From the NCBI RefSeq assembly GCF_000763805.1, contig NZ_JRKS01000002.1, forward strand, positions 62,001 through 126,000: 64,000 bases of DNA. Reading direction: 5' to 3'. Shown here one piece after another: positions 17,642 to 28,252 of the stretch. The first letter of the stretch is position 1. Every line of letters begins with the position of its first letter. The position numbers were made by a program, and so were the translations under genes. Source of the stretch: Paracoccus sphaerophysae. GTDB lineage: Bacteria; Pseudomonadota; Alphaproteobacteria; Rhodobacterales; Rhodobacteraceae. A model generated the notes under the pieces. It was not told where the DNA came from and searched no databases. It saw nothing but the letters and a program-made list of their open reading frames with translations.

Positions 17642-18736
17642 CTATCCTTTTCGGTCGGAGAGCACCCTACCGACCAGCTGGGCGGTGTAATCCACGATCG
17701 GGACGATTCGGCCGTAATTGAGCCGGGTCGGCCCGATCACGCCCACGGCGCCCACGATCTTTCGGTCAGCGTTCATATAGGACGAAACCACCAGAGAGGA
17801 ACCCGAAAGTGAGAAAAGCTCGTTTTCCGAGCCGATGAAGATGCGGACCCCGTCGCCCTCTTCGGCCAGTTCCAGGAAGCGGGCGATGTCGCGCTTGCGT
17901 TCCAGGTCGTCGAACAGAATGCGGATGCGCTCCAGATCGGCCGCCTCGTGTTCCAGAAGGTTGGCACGGCCGCGCACGATCAGCCGCGGATCGGGGGCGC
18001 TGGAATCCCAGGACGCGAGCCCCGCCTCGGCCAGCTGCGCGGCGAGGCTGTCCAGTTCCCGCCGGTGCTGGGCGATATGGGCACCCATGTCACGACGCAG
18101 CTCGGCCAGGGTGTGCCCGGCGGCGCGGGCGGACAGGAAGTTCCCGGCCTCGCGCAGCGAGCTGGGCGTCTGGCCGGGCGGCGGGGTGAACAGGCGGTTT
18201 TCGACCCGTCCATCGGCGAAGACCAGGATCACCAACGCCCGGTCGGGGGCCAAGCTGACGAACTCGATATGCCGCAGCGGCGCTTCCTCTTGCCGTGGCA
18301 TCAGCACGACCGACGCGCCGCGTGTCAGCGTCGACAACGCCGTCGAGACGCGGTCCAGCATTGCCCCCGTATCGGGGCCGGATTCGCCCACCATGTCGGC
18401 GATCATGGCGCGGTCCTCGGGGCGGATGGGCCCTGCCTCCATCAGCCCGTCGACGAACAGCCGCAGGCCCTGCTGGGTCGGGAACCGGCCGGCCGAGACA
18501 TGCGGGCTTTCCAGGAGCCCCAGATATTCCAGGTCCTGCATCACGTTGCGGATCGTCGCCGCGGACACCGCCATGCCGCGGGTCAGCGTGCGCGAGCCCA
18601 CCGGCTCGCCGGTTTCCAGATAGGTTTCGACGACGCGGCGGAAGACCTCGCGCGAGCGGTCGTTCAGTTCGGCAAGCAGATTCGGCTGGGGCATTCGGGT
18701 TGCGGTGTCGGGGGTGTGACCTGTATCTGACGGCAT
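17642..18736 (-). CDS. hrcA: Heat-inducible transcription repressor HrcA
   Basis: Winged-helix repressor of chaperone genes that binds CIRCE operators and is kept active by GroEL. The 364-residue protein has the helix-turn-helix region (about 25-80: [45 protein letters not shown], in parts) and the C-terminal conserved block [21 protein letters not shown]. It diverges from rph across 45 bp. I see no CIRCE inverted repeat in front of it, so it is not obviously autoregulated here; targets such as groESL must be elsewhere. Confidence 0.95.
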   Translation of the reverse strand: MPSDTGHTPDTATRMPQPNLLAELNDRSREVFRRVVETYLETGEPVGSRTLTRGMAVSAATIRNVMQDLEYLGLLESPHVSAGRFPTQQGLRLFVDGLMEAGPIRPEDRAMIADMVGESGPDTGAMLDRVSTALSTLTRGASVVLMPRQEEAPLRHIEFVSLAPDRALVILVFADGRVENRLFTPPPGQTPSSLREAGNFLSARAAGHTLAELRRDMGAHIAQHRRELDSLAAQLAEAGLASWDSSAPDPRLIVRGRANLLEHEAADLERIRILFDDLERKRDIARFLELAEEGDGVRIFIGSENELFSLSGSSLVVSSYMNADRKIVGAVGVIGPTRLNYGRIVPIVDYTAQLVGRVLSDRKG

Positions 18737-18781
18737 CAGGCGAAGGCCCGGGCCGGCCGGGCGGACGGAAAAGGACCACGC

Positions 18782-19495
18782 ATGCGACCCTCTGGCCGAA
18801 AGTTAAGCGAACTGCGCCCGATTTCAATCGAAACCGGGGTGATGGGCCACGCCGAGGGGTCGTGCCTGATCCGGGTCGGCGGCACCCATGTGCTGTGCTC
18901 GGCCTCGATCGAGGACAAGCCGCCGCCCTTCCTGCGCGGCACCGGGCAGGGCTGGGTCACGGCGGAATACGGTATGCTGCCCCGCGCCACCCATTCGCGC
19001 AACCGGCGCGAGGCGGCATCGGGCAAGCAGTCGGGCAGAACGCAAGAGATTCAACGGCTTATCGGACGGTCGCTGCGCGCGGGCGTGGACCGGCTGGCGC
19101 TGGGGGAACGGCAGATCGTCATCGACTGCGACGTGATCCAGGCCGATGGCGGCACCCGCTGCGCGGCGATCACCGGCGGCTGGGTGGCGCTGCGACTGGC
19201 GGTCAACAAGCTGCTGGCGGCGCGGCAGCTGACCAGCGATCCGATCCTGGACCACGTCGCCGCGGTCAGCTGCGGCATCTATGCGGGCCAGCCGGTGCTG
19301 GACCTGGACTATGCCGAGGACAGCGAGGCCGGCACCGACGGCAACTTCGTGATGACCGGCGCCGGCCGCCTGATCGAGGTGCAGATGTCGGCCGAAGGCG
19401 CCGCCTTCACGCGCGCGCAGATGGGCGAATTGCTCGACCTGGCCGAGGCGGGCATCGCCGGGCTGGTCGAGGCGCAGCGGGCCGCGGTCGCATGA
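18782..19495 (+). CDS. rph: Ribonuclease PH
   Basis: Phosphorolytic 3'-to-5' exoribonuclease that trims tRNA 3' ends. At 237 residues it has the usual size. Family features are [14 protein letters not shown] at the start, [35 protein letters not shown], and the phosphate-binding region ending [18 protein letters not shown]. It is first in a plus-strand run rph-rdgB-ridA-hemW with overlapping ends; its TGA overlaps the rdgB ATG. Confidence 0.97.
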   Translation: MRPSGRKLSELRPISIETGVMGHAEGSCLIRVGGTHVLCSASIEDKPPPFLRGTGQGWVTAEYGMLPRATHSRNRREAASGKQSGRTQEIQRLIGRSLRAGVDRLALGERQIVIDCDVIQADGGTRCAAITGGWVALRLAVNKLLAARQLTSDPILDHVAAVSCGIYAGQPVLDLDYAEDSEAGTDGNFVMTGAGRLIEVQMSAEGAAFTRAQMGELLDLAEAGIAGLVEAQRAAVA

Positions 19496-20097
19496 GGAAG
19501 TTCGAGGGCCGCAAGCTGCTGGTCGCCACCCACAACGCCGGCAAGCTCGAGGAGATGCGGCAGATGTTCGCGCCCTTGGGCGTCGAGGTGGTCGGCGCCG
19601 CCGATTTCGGCCTGCCCGAGCCGGAGGAGACGGAGACCAGCTTTGCCGGCAATGCGCGGATCAAGGCACGCTCGGCGATGGAGCTGTCCGGCCTGCCGGT
19701 GCTGGCCGACGACAGCGGGATCACCGTGGACGGGCTGGACGGCGCGCCGGGCGTCTACACCGCCGACTGGGCCGAGACGCCGGACGGCCGGGACTTCATG
19801 CAGGCGATGCGGCGGACCTGGGAGGAACTCGAGGCGCGCGGCGTCCCCGACCCGCGCACCGCGCAGTTCCGCGCCACGCTGCTGATGATGTGGCCGGACG
19901 GGCATGAGGAGCTGTTCGAGGGGATCGCCCCCGGCCGCCTGGTCTGGCCGCCGCGGGGCGTCGCGGGGCACGGCTATGACCCGATCTTTGTCCCGGACGG
20001 GCACGACCGGACCTATGCCGAGATGTCGGCCGAGGAAAAGAACGCGATCAGCCACCGCGCCGACGCCTTCCGCAAGCTGAGCGCGATCCTTGCGTAG
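19492..20097 (+). CDS. rdgB: Non-canonical purine NTP pyrophosphatase RdgB
   Basis: Ham1/RdgB house-cleaning enzyme that hydrolyses dITP, ITP and XTP to monophosphates. The 201-residue protein has the substrate loop [11 protein letters not shown], the catalytic Asp region [21 protein letters not shown], and the C-terminal motif [12 protein letters not shown]...[16 protein letters not shown]. The start overlaps the rph stop (ATGA). Its last codons overlap the TTG start of the RidA gene. Confidence 0.96.
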   Translation: MRKFEGRKLLVATHNAGKLEEMRQMFAPLGVEVVGAADFGLPEPEETETSFAGNARIKARSAMELSGLPVLADDSGITVDGLDGAPGVYTADWAETPDGRDFMQAMRRTWEELEARGVPDPRTAQFRATLLMMWPDGHEELFEGIAPGRLVWPPRGVAGHGYDPIFVPDGHDRTYAEMSAEEKNAISHRADAFRKLSAILA

Positions 20098-20464
20098 GAT
20101 CTCGACCGGCTCGCCCTTCGAGGCGACCATGGGCTACAGCCGGGCGGTGGTGCGCGGCGGCTGGTGTTTCGTCTCGGGCGTCACCGGCTATGACTATGCG
20201 AAGATGGCGATCCCGGATGATCCCGCCGCCCAGGCGCGCAACTGTTTCGCCACGATCCGCGCTGTGCTTGACGAGGCCGGGTTCGGCATGGGCGACATCG
20301 TGCGGGTCCAGTACACGGTGACGGATCGGGGCTTCGTCGACGCCATCGTTCCGGTGCTGGGCGAGGTGCTGGGCGCCGTCCGGCCGGCAGCGACGATGGT
20401 GATCGCCGGGTTGATCCGCCCCGAGATGAAGATCGAGATCGAAGTCACGGCGATGAAAGAGTGA
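20090..20464 (+). CDS. RidA family (YjgF/YER057c/UK114) protein
   Basis: Small 124-residue protein of the Rid family. Canonical RidA hydrolyses reactive enamine/imine intermediates, and this one may do so or act in another Rid subgroup. Visible motifs are GYSRAVVRGGWCFVSGVTG and the central QARNCFATIRAVLDEAG. The canonical catalytic Arg of RidA is normally in a C-terminal VEIEAIA-like strand preceded by R; here the strand reads EIEVTAM with RPAATMV before it, so the Arg is probably retained. The TTG start at 20090 overlaps the rdgB end by 8 nt, showing tight coupling. Confidence 0.85.
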   Translation: MRRISTGSPFEATMGYSRAVVRGGWCFVSGVTGYDYAKMAIPDDPAAQARNCFATIRAVLDEAGFGMGDIVRVQYTVTDRGFVDAIVPVLGEVLGAVRPAATMVIAGLIRPEMKIEIEVTAMKE

Positions 20465-20466
20465 CG

Positions 20467-21624
20467 ATGTCGTCGGTCGAGGACTGGCAGGCCGGCGGCT
20501 TTGCCCTGTACGTGCATTGGCCGTTCTGCACGTCGAAATGCCCCTATTGCGACTTCAACAGCCATGTCGCGGCGGCGATCGACCAGCACGCCTGGCTGGA
20601 CGCCTATCGGACCGAGATCGCCCGCGCGGCGACCGAAACCGGCGGGCGCGTGCTGCGCAGCATCTTCTTTGGCGGCGGCACGCCGTCCCTGATGGCGCCC
20701 GAGGTCGTGGCGGGGGTGATCGCAGCCGCCGCCGACGGGTGGCGGTTTGCCAATGACATCGAGATCACGCTGGAAGCCAACCCGGGCAGCGTCGAGCGCG
20801 GGCGCTTTGCGGCCTATGCCGAGGCCGGGGTGAACCGGCTGTCGATGGGGGTGCAGGCGCTGAACGACGCCGATCTGCGGCGGCTGGGCCGGCTGCATTC
20901 GGTGGCCGAGGCGAAGGCCGCCTTTGACGTGGCGAGGTCCTGCTTTCCGCGGGTCAGCTTTGACCTGATCTATGCGCGGCAGCACCAGACCCGCGCCGCC
21001 TGGGCCGCCGAGTTGCGCGAGGCGCTCTCGATGGCGGTCGATCACCTGTCGCTGTACCAGCTGACGATCGAGGACGGGACCGCTTTCGGCGCCCGGGCCG
21101 CTGCGGGCAAGCTGGGCGGCCTGCCGCAGGACGATGTGGCGGCCGACATATATCTGGAAACGCAGGATATTTGCACGGCGGCCGGAATGTCGGCCTATGA
21201 GGTGTCGAACCACGCCGCGCCCGGTTCGGAAAGCCGGCATAACCTCGTCTACTGGCGGCAGGGCGACTGGGTCGGGATCGGTCCGGGCGCGCATGGCCGG
21301 CTGACGCTGGGCGGCCGGCGTTTCGCGACGGAGACTCACCGCGCGCCGGATCGCTGGCTGGCCGCGGTGGCCGAGGCGGCGGCGGAGCTGCCTCGGGTCG
21401 AGTTTCCCGCCGACGAGCAGGCGACCGAGTACCTGCTGATGGCGCTGCGGCTGAGCGAGGGGATGGACCTGGGCCGCTACGCCCGGCTCGCGGGGCGGGG
21501 GCTTGACGGGGCGGTCATCGACGACCTGTCGCGGATGGGGCTCGTGCAGACCGACGGGGTGCGGCTGGCGGCCACCTCGGCGGGGCGGCCGGTGCTGAAC
21601 AGCATCCTGCGGGCGCTGGCCTGA
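20467..21624 (+). CDS. hemW: HemW-type radical SAM protein (haem chaperone)
   Basis: Radical SAM protein related to HemN but of the HemW group, which binds haem and inserts it into respiratory enzymes. It is 385 residues long. The 4Fe-4S motif is FCTSKCPYC (CxxxCxxC), preceded by YVHWPF. The HemW-specific HNxxYW haem motif is present as RHNLVYWRQGDW. ATG 20467 is preferred because AAAGAG lies 5 nt upstream, though an in-frame GTG at 20461 overlaps the RidA stop. It is the last gene of the rph-rdgB-ridA-hemW run, and parB converges on it with one intervening base. Confidence 0.94.
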   Translation: MSSVEDWQAGGFALYVHWPFCTSKCPYCDFNSHVAAAIDQHAWLDAYRTEIARAATETGGRVLRSIFFGGGTPSLMAPEVVAGVIAAAADGWRFANDIEITLEANPGSVERGRFAAYAEAGVNRLSMGVQALNDADLRRLGRLHSVAEAKAAFDVARSCFPRVSFDLIYARQHQTRAAWAAELREALSMAVDHLSLYQLTIEDGTAFGARAAAGKLGGLPQDDVAADIYLETQDICTAAGMSAYEVSNHAAPGSESRHNLVYWRQGDWVGIGPGAHGRLTLGGRRFATETHRAPDRWLAAVAEAAAELPRVEFPADEQATEYLLMALRLSEGMDLGRYARLAGRGLDGAVIDDLSRMGLVQTDGVRLAATSAGRPVLNSILRALA

Positions 21625-21625
21625 C

Positions 21626-22501
21626 CTACAGCCCGCCGCTGAGCAGCTGGCACAGGCGGTCGAGCTGGTCGAGATCGCGATAGGTCACCGTCAACCGCCC
21701 GCCGTCATGACCGGCGTGTTCGATCTGGACCCGCATCTTCAGCTGGGCGCCCAGATCGGCCTCGAGCGCACGGGTGTCGGCGTCCTTTTCCGGCTTGCTG
21801 CGTGACGCCGGGGTCGGGCGCGGCGCGCTGGCCTGTTTTGCGAGCGCCTCGGTCTCGCGCACCGACAGCCCGCGTTCGATCACCCGGCGCGCCAGACCGA
21901 CCGGGTCGGGCGTGGTAATCAGCGCCCGGGCGTGGCCGGCCGACAACTTGCCGTCGCGGACGAAGCCCTGCACTTGGTCCGGCAGGTTGAGCAGCCGCAG
22001 CAGATTCGAGATATGGCTGCGGCTCTTGTCCAGCGCCTCGGCCAGCTGTTCCTGGGTGTGGCCGAACCGGTCCATGAGCTGGCGGAACGAGGCGGCCTCT
22101 TCGATCGGGTTCAGGTCGGCGCGCTGGATGTTCTCGATCAGCGCGATTTCCAGGACCTCGGTGTCGGTCATGTCGCGGATGATGACCGGCAGGTCATGCA
22201 ACTGCGCGATCTGGGCCGCCCGCCAGCGCCGTTCGCCGGCGACGATCTGGTAGATGCCGGGCTCGCGGGGGTGCGGGCGCACGATCAGCGGCTGCAGCAC
22301 GCCGCGGCTTTTCAACGAGGCAGCAAGTTCGGCCAGCGCCTCGGGGTCGAACGCCCGGCGCGGCTGGTCGGGGTTCGCGGTGATCTGTTCGACCGGCACG
22401 GTTTGCGTCGATTGCGGTGCCGCTGCTGAGGTGACGTCGACATCGGCCATCAGCGCGGAAAGACCCCGCCCCAGACCCATTTTCCGCGGTTTTTCAGCCA
22501 T
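21626..22501 (-). CDS. parB: Chromosome partitioning protein ParB
   Basis: CTPase and DNA-binding clamp that loads at parS and organises the origin region for segregation. The 291-residue protein starts KPRKMGLGRGLSALMAD and has Box I IVAGERRWRAAQ (CTP-binding GERR), ENIQRADLNPIEEA, the helix-turn-helix HTQEQLAEALDKSRSHISNLLRLL and a C-terminal dimerisation domain. ATG 22501 overlaps the end of parA by 8 nt. Two parS-like sequences lie 1.3 and 3.2 kb upstream, inside rsmG and mnmG. Confidence 0.96.
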   Translation of the reverse strand: MAEKPRKMGLGRGLSALMADVDVTSAAAPQSTQTVPVEQITANPDQPRRAFDPEALAELAASLKSRGVLQPLIVRPHPREPGIYQIVAGERRWRAAQIAQLHDLPVIIRDMTDTEVLEIALIENIQRADLNPIEEAASFRQLMDRFGHTQEQLAEALDKSRSHISNLLRLLNLPDQVQGFVRDGKLSAGHARALITTPDPVGLARRVIERGLSVRETEALAKQASAPRPTPASRSKPEKDADTRALEADLGAQLKMRVQIEHAGHDGGRLTVTYRDLDQLDRLCQLLSGGL

Positions 22502-23282
22502 TTGCCGACTTCCTCTGGCGCGTCCCGGGGGCGTTGACGATTTCCTGGGCAAGCGCGCGATACGCCGCGCTGCCCTTTGACGCGGGATCATAGTGGATCA
22601 CCGGCAGGGCGTGTGAGGGAGATTCCGACACGCGGATGTTGCGCGGAACGACCGTCTCGAACACCAGCGGGCCGAGCGTGTTGCGGACGTCCGCTTCGAC
22701 CTGTTGCGAGAGGTTGAGCCGAGAGTCCGACATGGTGAGCAGGACGCCCTCGATCCGCAGATCGGGGTTGGCTGTGGCCCGGACCTCGCGGACCGTGAGC
22801 ATGAGCTGCGAGAGGCCTTCGAGGGCATAGAACTCGGCCTGGAGCGGGACGATCAGGCTGTCGGCGGCCACCATCGCGTTCAGCGTCAGCAGGCCCAGCG
22901 CGGGGGGGCAGTCGATGAGGACGATGCCGGGGGGGCCCTTGAGCGCCGCGGCGAGCAGGTGGGTACGTCGCGCGCGGCTGGCGATGTCGAGTTCGGCCGA
23001 GGCGAGATCGGCCGTCGCCGGGACGATGGAGAGATGCGCGTGGTCGGTGGGCCGCCGCGCGGCGGCGAAGGCGGCGTCTCCGATCAGCAGGTCATAGCTG
23101 TTGGGGGTCCGCTGCTCGGCCGCGATGCCCAAGCCCGTCGAGGCGTTTCCCTGCGGATCGAGATCGATCACGGTCACGTCCTGGCCGAGCTCTGCCAGCG
23201 CCGCGCCAAGGTTGATCGCGGTGGTCGTCTTGCCGACTCCACCCTTCTGGTTGGCGATGGCAATGATCCGGGGCGTGGTCAC
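22494..23282 (-). CDS. parA: Chromosome partitioning ATPase ParA (Soj)
   Basis: Walker-type ATPase that drives ParB-parS separation. The 262-residue protein has the deviant Walker A KGGVGKTTT, Walker A' DLDPQGNAS and Walker B VLIDCPP. The GTG at 23282 (reading [15 protein letters not shown]) is chosen because AGGA lies 7 nt upstream and homologues start there. It overlaps the rsmG stop (GTGA). An upstream in-frame ATG would put part of rsmG in the protein. It is in the rsmG-parA-parB run typical of origin-proximal alphaproteobacterial DNA. Confidence 0.96.
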   Translation of the reverse strand: MTTPRIIAIANQKGGVGKTTTAINLGAALAELGQDVTVIDLDPQGNASTGLGIAAEQRTPNSYDLLIGDAAFAAARRPTDHAHLSIVPATADLASAELDIASRARRTHLLAAALKGPPGIVLIDCPPALGLLTLNAMVAADSLIVPLQAEFYALEGLSQLMLTVREVRATANPDLRIEGVLLTMSDSRLNLSQQVEADVRNTLGPLVFETVVPRNIRVSESPSHALPVIHYDPASKGSAAYRALAQEIVNAPGTRQRKSANG

Positions 23283-23857
23283 GTGGTCTTCCTGTCGCAT
23301 TGGAGTATGGCTGCTGCCGGGTCGGTGATGCTGCGATGGATCCGGATGTCGAACTGCGCCTCGGCTTCCGACTGATCCAGTTCGGCCTGCCAGTTCTGGC
23401 CTTTCATCAGCCAAGCCGTCCCGTCTGCCGCCAGATGGCGGTCCAGATATGGCATAAGTCGGGGAAGCGGGGCAAGCGCGCGGGCGCTGAGGTGACGGGC
23501 GGACGCCGGTGCCAGGTCCTCGATCCGGCCGGCTGTCGCGCGGCAGCGGGTCAGGCCGAGGTCGCGAATAGCGGTCTGCAGGAACGCGACCTTCCGGCGG
23601 TCGGAGTCGACCAGGAGCAGTTCGGAGTCGGGATGGTGGATGGCGACGACCAGCCCTGGGAGACCGCCGCCGCTGCCGATATCCAGCCAGAGTCCGTCCC
23701 AGGGGTCGACGACGAGGGACGCCAGCTGCGCGCTGTCCTGAAGGTGCCGCCGCTCGAGGTCGGGGACGGTGCCCGGGGCGATCAGGTTGATCGACGGATT
23801 CCATTTCCTGAGCAGGGCGGCATAGGTCGCGAGCCGCGCTTCACGTGAAGCATTCAT
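23279..23857 (-). CDS. rsmG: 16S rRNA (guanine-N7) methyltransferase RsmG
   Basis: SAM-dependent methyltransferase modifying G527 of 16S rRNA (GidB). The 192-residue protein has [13 protein letters not shown] near the start and the SAM motif [18 protein letters not shown], then [18 protein letters not shown] 23857 is chosen because it overlaps the mnmG stop (ATGA). An earlier in-frame ATG at 23884 would run into mnmG. The codons just after the start contain a parS-like palindrome (23837-23852), so the N-terminal residues are partly dictated by a DNA site. Confidence 0.95.
   Translation of the reverse strand: MNASREARLATYAALLRKWNPSINLIAPGTVPDLERRHLQDSAQLASLVVDPWDGLWLDIGSGGGLPGLVVAIHHPDSELLLVDSDRRKVAFLQTAIRDLGLTRCRATAGRIEDLAPASARHLSARALAPLPRLMPYLDRHLAADGTAWLMKGQNWQAELDQSEAEAQFDIRIHRSITDPAAAILQCDRKTT
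23837..23852. promoter_or_regulatory. parS-like site inside the start of rsmG
   Basis: CGCTTCACGTGAAGCA shares the core TTCACGTGAA with the bacterial parS consensus TGTTTCACGTGAAACA (13 of 16). It lies within the first codons of rsmG, 0.56 kb upstream of parA, as expected for ParB binding near the origin. Confidence 0.7.
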
Positions 23858-25719
23858 GCGGCACTGCGCCCGCTGCGGAGCCATGCGATCAGCAGGGTCA
23901 GGGCGGCGGGTGTCATCCCCTCGATCCGGCCCGCCGCGGCGATGTTGGCCGGCCGGGCCATAGTCAGCTTGCCGCGGAGTTCGTGGGAAATCCCGGTGAT
24001 CTGCTGGAAATCTAGGTCGGCCGGCAGGGCCAGCGCCTCTTGCCGCTGGATATCCGCAGCATCACGCTGCTGCCGGTCCGTGAACTGCGCATAGAGCGCA
24101 TCGTTGCGGACCAGTTCCAGAGCTTCGCTGTCCGCGGTAAGGGCCGCCGGGAGAAGTGCGGCGAGCGTCCCGAGATCCAGGTCCTTCTGGCCGAGCAGCG
24201 CGTAGGCCGTGCGCCGCTGTCCGTCCTGCCGCACAGGCAGGCCTTTCTGGGCGAGTTCGGTCGGGGTGAACGACGTCGCCTCGGCCAAGTTCTGCACCGT
24301 CACAAACCGGCGATGCTTTTCGGCGTAGGCCGCCTTGCGTGCAGTCCCCACGAGGCCCAAGTCGATTCCCATCGGGGTCAGCCGCCGATCCGCGTTGTCG
24401 ATTCGCAGCGACAACCGGAACTCGGCGCGAGAGGTGAACATGCGATAGGGCTCGCTGGCCCCGCGTGTGACCAGGTCGTCGATCATCACGCCGATATAGC
24501 TGTTCGTGCGGCTGAAGGTGGTGGGGTCGCGCCCGAGGACGGATGATGCCGCATTGAGCCCCGCCACAAGCCCCTGGGCGGCGGCTTCCTCATACCCGGT
24601 TGTGCCGTTGATCTGGCCGGCCAGGTACAGTCCCGTGACGTCCCGGGTTTCCAGCGTGGGTCGCAACGCACGGGGGTCGATATAGTCGTATTCCACGGCA
24701 TAGCCGGGCTGGACAATCTCTGCCTGTTCCAGCCCACGCATGGTGCGGACATAGGCCAGCTGGACGTCACGGGGCAGCGACGTCGAGATGCCGTTGGGAT
24801 AGACCAGATCGGTGTCGTGCCCCTCGGGTTCCAGAAAGACCTGGTGCGAGTCCTTGTCGGCAAAACGCACGACTTTGTCCTCGATGGAAGGGCAGTATCG
24901 GGGACCCACGCCCTCGATGCGGCCGCCATACATCGCCGACCGGGACAGGTTCTCTGCGATGATCCGATGCGTTTGCGCGTTCGTATGGGTCAGGGCGCAG
25001 GACACCTGCGGCGCGACGGGCGCCTGACTGAGGAACGATAGCATCGAGGGCACCTCGTCGCCCGGCTGCTGGTCCAGCTCGTCCCACGCGATCGAGTTCC
25101 GCGCCAAGCGCGGCGGGGTCCCGGTCTTGAGCCGACCAAGAGGCAGGCCCAGCCCCAGCAGCGCGGCGGCGAGGCCCGTCGCCCGCCCGGCCCCCCATCG
25201 CCCGGCGGGGCGTGTTTCGTCCCCGATGTGAATGAGGCCGTTCAGGAACGTTCCCGTCGTCACGATGACCGTCGGCGCCTGCAGCTGGGTCCCGTCCGCA
25301 AGCGTAACCCCGGCGACGCGCGTGCCCTCGACCTCCAGCGTCGCGACCTCGCCGATGACAAGGTCGACGCCGCGGGTCTGGGCCAGTTCGCGCTGTGCGG
25401 CCTGACGATACAGCCCCCGGTCGGCCTGCGCCCGCGGCCCCTGCACAGCGGGACCCTTCCGGCGGTTCAAAAGACGGAACTGAATCCCGGCGGCGTCGGC
25501 GAGCCGGCCCATCACGCCGTCCAGGGCGTCGATCTCCCTGACGAGATGGCCCTTGCCCAGTCCGCCGATCGCCGGGTTGCAGGACATCGTGCCCGCATCG
25601 TCGGCCCGCAAGGTGACCAGCGCGACCATGACACCCACCCGCGCAGCCGCCGCGGCCGCTTCGACCCCCGCATGGCCCGCGCCGATGACGACGACATCAT
25701 AGTGTTTCACGTGAAGCAC
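23854..25719 (-). CDS. mnmG: tRNA uridine-5-carboxymethylaminomethyl modification enzyme MnmG
   Basis: FAD enzyme (GidA) that with MnmE forms cmnm5U34 in tRNAs. The 621-residue protein has the FAD-binding motif [15 protein letters not shown], the GidA signatures [15 protein letters not shown] and [17 protein letters not shown], and the C-terminal helical domain. The GTG at 25719 is chosen by homology (usual start [13 protein letters not shown]). It directly follows the mnmE stop, so translation is coupled. The first codons overlap a near-perfect parS site (25703-25718), which explains the conserved HVKH start. Confidence 0.95.
   Translation of the reverse strand: MLHVKHYDVVVIGAGHAGVEAAAAAARVGVMVALVTLRADDAGTMSCNPAIGGLGKGHLVREIDALDGVMGRLADAAGIQFRLLNRRKGPAVQGPRAQADRGLYRQAAQRELAQTRGVDLVIGEVATLEVEGTRVAGVTLADGTQLQAPTVIVTTGTFLNGLIHIGDETRPAGRWGAGRATGLAAALLGLGLPLGRLKTGTPPRLARNSIAWDELDQQPGDEVPSMLSFLSQAPVAPQVSCALTHTNAQTHRIIAENLSRSAMYGGRIEGVGPRYCPSIEDKVVRFADKDSHQVFLEPEGHDTDLVYPNGISTSLPRDVQLAYVRTMRGLEQAEIVQPGYAVEYDYIDPRALRPTLETRDVTGLYLAGQINGTTGYEEAAAQGLVAGLNAASSVLGRDPTTFSRTNSYIGVMIDDLVTRGASEPYRMFTSRAEFRLSLRIDNADRRLTPMGIDLGLVGTARKAAYAEKHRRFVTVQNLAEATSFTPTELAQKGLPVRQDGQRRTAYALLGQKDLDLGTLAALLPAALTADSEALELVRNDALYAQFTDRQQRDAADIQRQEALALPADLDFQQITGISHELRGKLTMARPANIAAAGRIEGMTPAALTLLIAWLRSGRSAA
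25703..25718. promoter_or_regulatory. Near-consensus parS site at the start of mnmG
   Basis: TGTTTCACGTGAAGCA differs from the consensus TGTTTCACGTGAAACA at one position (15 of 16). It occupies the first five codons of mnmG, 2.4 kb upstream of parA and about 3.1 kb from the candidate origin gap. It is the better of the two parS-like sites found. Confidence 0.85.
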
Positions 25720-26973
25720 CTATTTCCCGATGCAGAAAGTCGAAAAGATCTCGTCAAGATAGTCGTCCGGCGCGACGCGGCCAATGACTTCGTGCAGGCT
25801 TAGTGCGGCCAGCCGCACCGCCTCGGCCAGCAGCTCGGGCGGCGCGTGATGCGTCACCGCGAGCGCATCGGCCGCGTCCTGCAGCGCCTCGACCTGCCGC
25901 GCGCGCGACACGAGGCCGGCCCCAGCGACGCGCGCGGCCAGCATCTCGCGCACCTTCTCCAGAAGCTCGTCCACGCCTTCCCCGGTGACCGCCGAGATGT
26001 CGCCAGCCCCCAGGTCCGACTTCGACCGCACCACCAGGTCGCCCTCCACATGGACCTCCTGGTCAACGGTCGCATCCGTCACCAGATGGATCCGCAGGTC
26101 CGCCGCCGCCGCCCGATCCCGGGCCCGCGCGACTCCCATCCGTTCCACCTTGTTCTCCGCCTCGCGAAGCCCCGCGGTGTCCAAGAACGTCACCGCCAGC
26201 CCGCCCAGATCGGCCCGCAGTTCCAGCACGTCCCGGGTCGTTCCAGCTTCGTCGCTGACCAGAGCGACGTCCCGACCCGCGATCCGGTTCAGCAGCGAGG
26301 ATTTCCCGGCATTGGGCGGTCCGACGATCGCGACCTCGAACCCCGCGCGGATCCGCTCGGCCGCCGCGAAGCCGCCCACTGACCGCTGAATGTCGTCCCG
26401 GACTTCGGCCAGAAGCGCCATGACCTCGGCCGGCACCTCGGCCGGCGCATCCTCCTCGTCGGCGAAATCCAGCGAGGCCTCGACCAGCGCCCCGGCCCGG
26501 ATCAGCTTCTCGCGCAGTCCATCCGCCCAGCGGGTCAGATCGCCCGATACGATCCGCATCGCCTGCTGCCGCTGCGCCTCGGTCTCCGCGACCAGCAGAT
26601 CCGACAGCGCCTCGGCTTCACTCAGCGGCACCACGCCGTTCAGGAAACCCCGCCGCGTGAACTCTCCCGGCTCGGCCAGCCGGGCGCCCCGCGCGCGCAG
26701 CGCCGACATCAGCCGCCGCACCACGACCGGCGCGCCGTGCAGATGAAACTCGACCACCTCTTCGCCGGTAAAGCTCGCGCCCGGGTCAAAGCGGATCACC
26801 AGAGCCCGGTCGATCACGTCGCCGTCCCGCACCGACCGCAGCACCGCCTGGCGCGCCTCGGGCAACGCACCCGCGACTCCCTCGCCGATCGCACGCGCCC
26901 CCGGTCCGCTCAGGCGGACGATCGAGACCCCGCCCCGCCCGGGAGGCGTCGTTTCGGCATAGATCGTGTCCAT
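25720..26973 (-). CDS. mnmE: tRNA uridine-5-carboxymethylaminomethyl modification GTPase MnmE
   Basis: Partner of MnmG (TrmE/ThdF). The 417-residue protein has the N-terminal tetrahydrofolate-binding domain ([21 protein letters not shown] region), a helical domain, and an inserted GTPase domain with GPPNAGKSS (G1), DEAGTTRD (G2), DTAG (G3) and a G4-like SKSD. The protein ends in the invariant FCIGK, whose Cys is essential. The start is ATG 26973, 7 bp after the rho stop. mnmG follows directly. Confidence 0.96.
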   Translation of the reverse strand: MDTIYAETTPPGRGGVSIVRLSGPGARAIGEGVAGALPEARQAVLRSVRDGDVIDRALVIRFDPGASFTGEEVVEFHLHGAPVVVRRLMSALRARGARLAEPGEFTRRGFLNGVVPLSEAEALSDLLVAETEAQRQQAMRIVSGDLTRWADGLREKLIRAGALVEASLDFADEEDAPAEVPAEVMALLAEVRDDIQRSVGGFAAAERIRAGFEVAIVGPPNAGKSSLLNRIAGRDVALVSDEAGTTRDVLELRADLGGLAVTFLDTAGLREAENKVERMGVARARDRAAAADLRIHLVTDATVDQEVHVEGDLVVRSKSDLGAGDISAVTGEGVDELLEKVREMLAARVAGAGLVSRARQVEALQDAADALAVTHHAPPELLAEAVRLAALSLHEVIGRVAPDDYLDEIFSTFCIGK

Positions 26974-26980
26974 CCCATGC

Positions 26981-28252
26981 TCAGGCGTTCATGGACTCGA
27001 AGAATTCGGCGTTGGTCTTGGTCTGCTTCAGCTTGGAAATCAGGAACTCGATCGCATCGGTCGTCCCCATCGGGTTCAGGATGCGCCGCAGCAGATAGGT
27101 TTTCTGCAGGTCCTTCTGATCGACCAGCAGCTCTTCTTTCCGCGTCCCGGACTTGAGAATATCCATCGCCGGGAACACACGCTTGTCGGCCACCTTGCGG
27201 TCCAGCACGATCTCGCTGTTGCCGGTGCCCTTGAATTCCTCGAAGATCACCTCGTCCATCCGGCTGCCCGTGTCGATCAGGGCCGTCGCGATGATCGTCA
27301 GCGACCCGCCTTCCTCGATGTTCCGCGCCGCGCCGAAGAAGCGCTTCGGCCGCTGCAGGGCGTTGGCGTCCACACCCCCGGTCAGCACCTTGCCCGACGA
27401 CGGCACCACGGTGTTGAACGCCCGGCCCAGGCGGGTGATCGAATCGAGCAGGATCACCACGTCGCGCTTGTGCTCGACCAGCCGCTTGGCCTTCTCGATG
27501 ACCATCTCGCTGACCGCCACGTGCCGCGTCGCCGGCTCGTCGAAGGTCGACGAGATCACCTCGCCCTTCACCGAACGCTGCATGTCGGTCACTTCCTCGG
27601 GCCGCTCGTCGATCAGCAGCACGATCAGATAGCACTCCGGGTGGTTCTTCTCGATCGAATGGGCGATGTTCTGCAGCAGCACGGTCTTGCCGGTGCGCGG
27701 CGGCGCCACGATCAGCGACCGCTGACCCTTGCCGATCGGCGACACCAGGTCGATGATCCGGGCCGAGCGGTCCTTGGTCGTCGGATCGTCCAGCTCCATC
27801 TTCAGCCGCTCGTTCGGATAAAGCGGTGTCAGGTTGTCAAAGGCGACCTTGTGGCGCGCCTTCTCGGGCTCTTCGAAGTTGATCTTCTCGACCCGGGTCA
27901 GGGCGAAATAACGTTCATTCTCGCCGGGCGCGCGGATCACGCCTTCGACCGTGTCGCCGGTCCGCAGGCTGTGCTGGCGGATCATGTCGGGGCTGACATA
28001 GATATCGTCAGGGCCAGGCAGATAGTTCGCCTCGGGCGAGCGCAGGAAGCCAAATCCGTCCTGCACGACCTCCAGCACGCCGTCGCCGCCGATATCGACG
28101 CCTTCCTCGGCATGCTCCTTCAGCAGCGAGAACATCATCTCGCCCTTGCGCATGGTCGAGGCGTTCTCGATTTCCCACTCTTCGGCCATCGCCAGAAGAT
28201 CTGCGGGGCTCTTGGCCTTGAGATCGGCCAGGTTGAGACGTTCTTCGCTCAT
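26981..28252 (-). CDS. rho: Transcription termination factor Rho
   Basis: Hexameric RNA-dependent ATPase/helicase that ends transcription. The 423-residue protein has the N-terminal RNA-binding domain ([20 protein letters not shown]), the cold-shock-like primary site ([23 protein letters not shown] in the middle), Walker [13 protein letters not shown], and the Q and R loops near [11 protein letters not shown] and [21 protein letters not shown] sequence. ATG 28252 matches homologues; longer reading is not supported. It lies between hemJ and mnmE, the usual order near alphaproteobacterial origins. Confidence 0.97.
   Translation of the reverse strand: MSEERLNLADLKAKSPADLLAMAEEWEIENASTMRKGEMMFSLLKEHAEEGVDIGGDGVLEVVQDGFGFLRSPEANYLPGPDDIYVSPDMIRQHSLRTGDTVEGVIRAPGENERYFALTRVEKINFEEPEKARHKVAFDNLTPLYPNERLKMELDDPTTKDRSARIIDLVSPIGKGQRSLIVAPPRTGKTVLLQNIAHSIEKNHPECYLIVLLIDERPEEVTDMQRSVKGEVISSTFDEPATRHVAVSEMVIEKAKRLVEHKRDVVILLDSITRLGRAFNTVVPSSGKVLTGGVDANALQRPKRFFGAARNIEEGGSLTIIATALIDTGSRMDEVIFEEFKGTGNSEIVLDRKVADKRVFPAMDILKSGTRKEELLVDQKDLQKTYLLRRILNPMGTTDAIEFLISKLKQTKTNAEFFESMNA

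Noticed and set aside
18737-18781. CIRCE operator before hrcA
   Set aside because: The 45-bp gap lacks the TTAGCACTC-N9-GAGTGCTAA inverted repeat.
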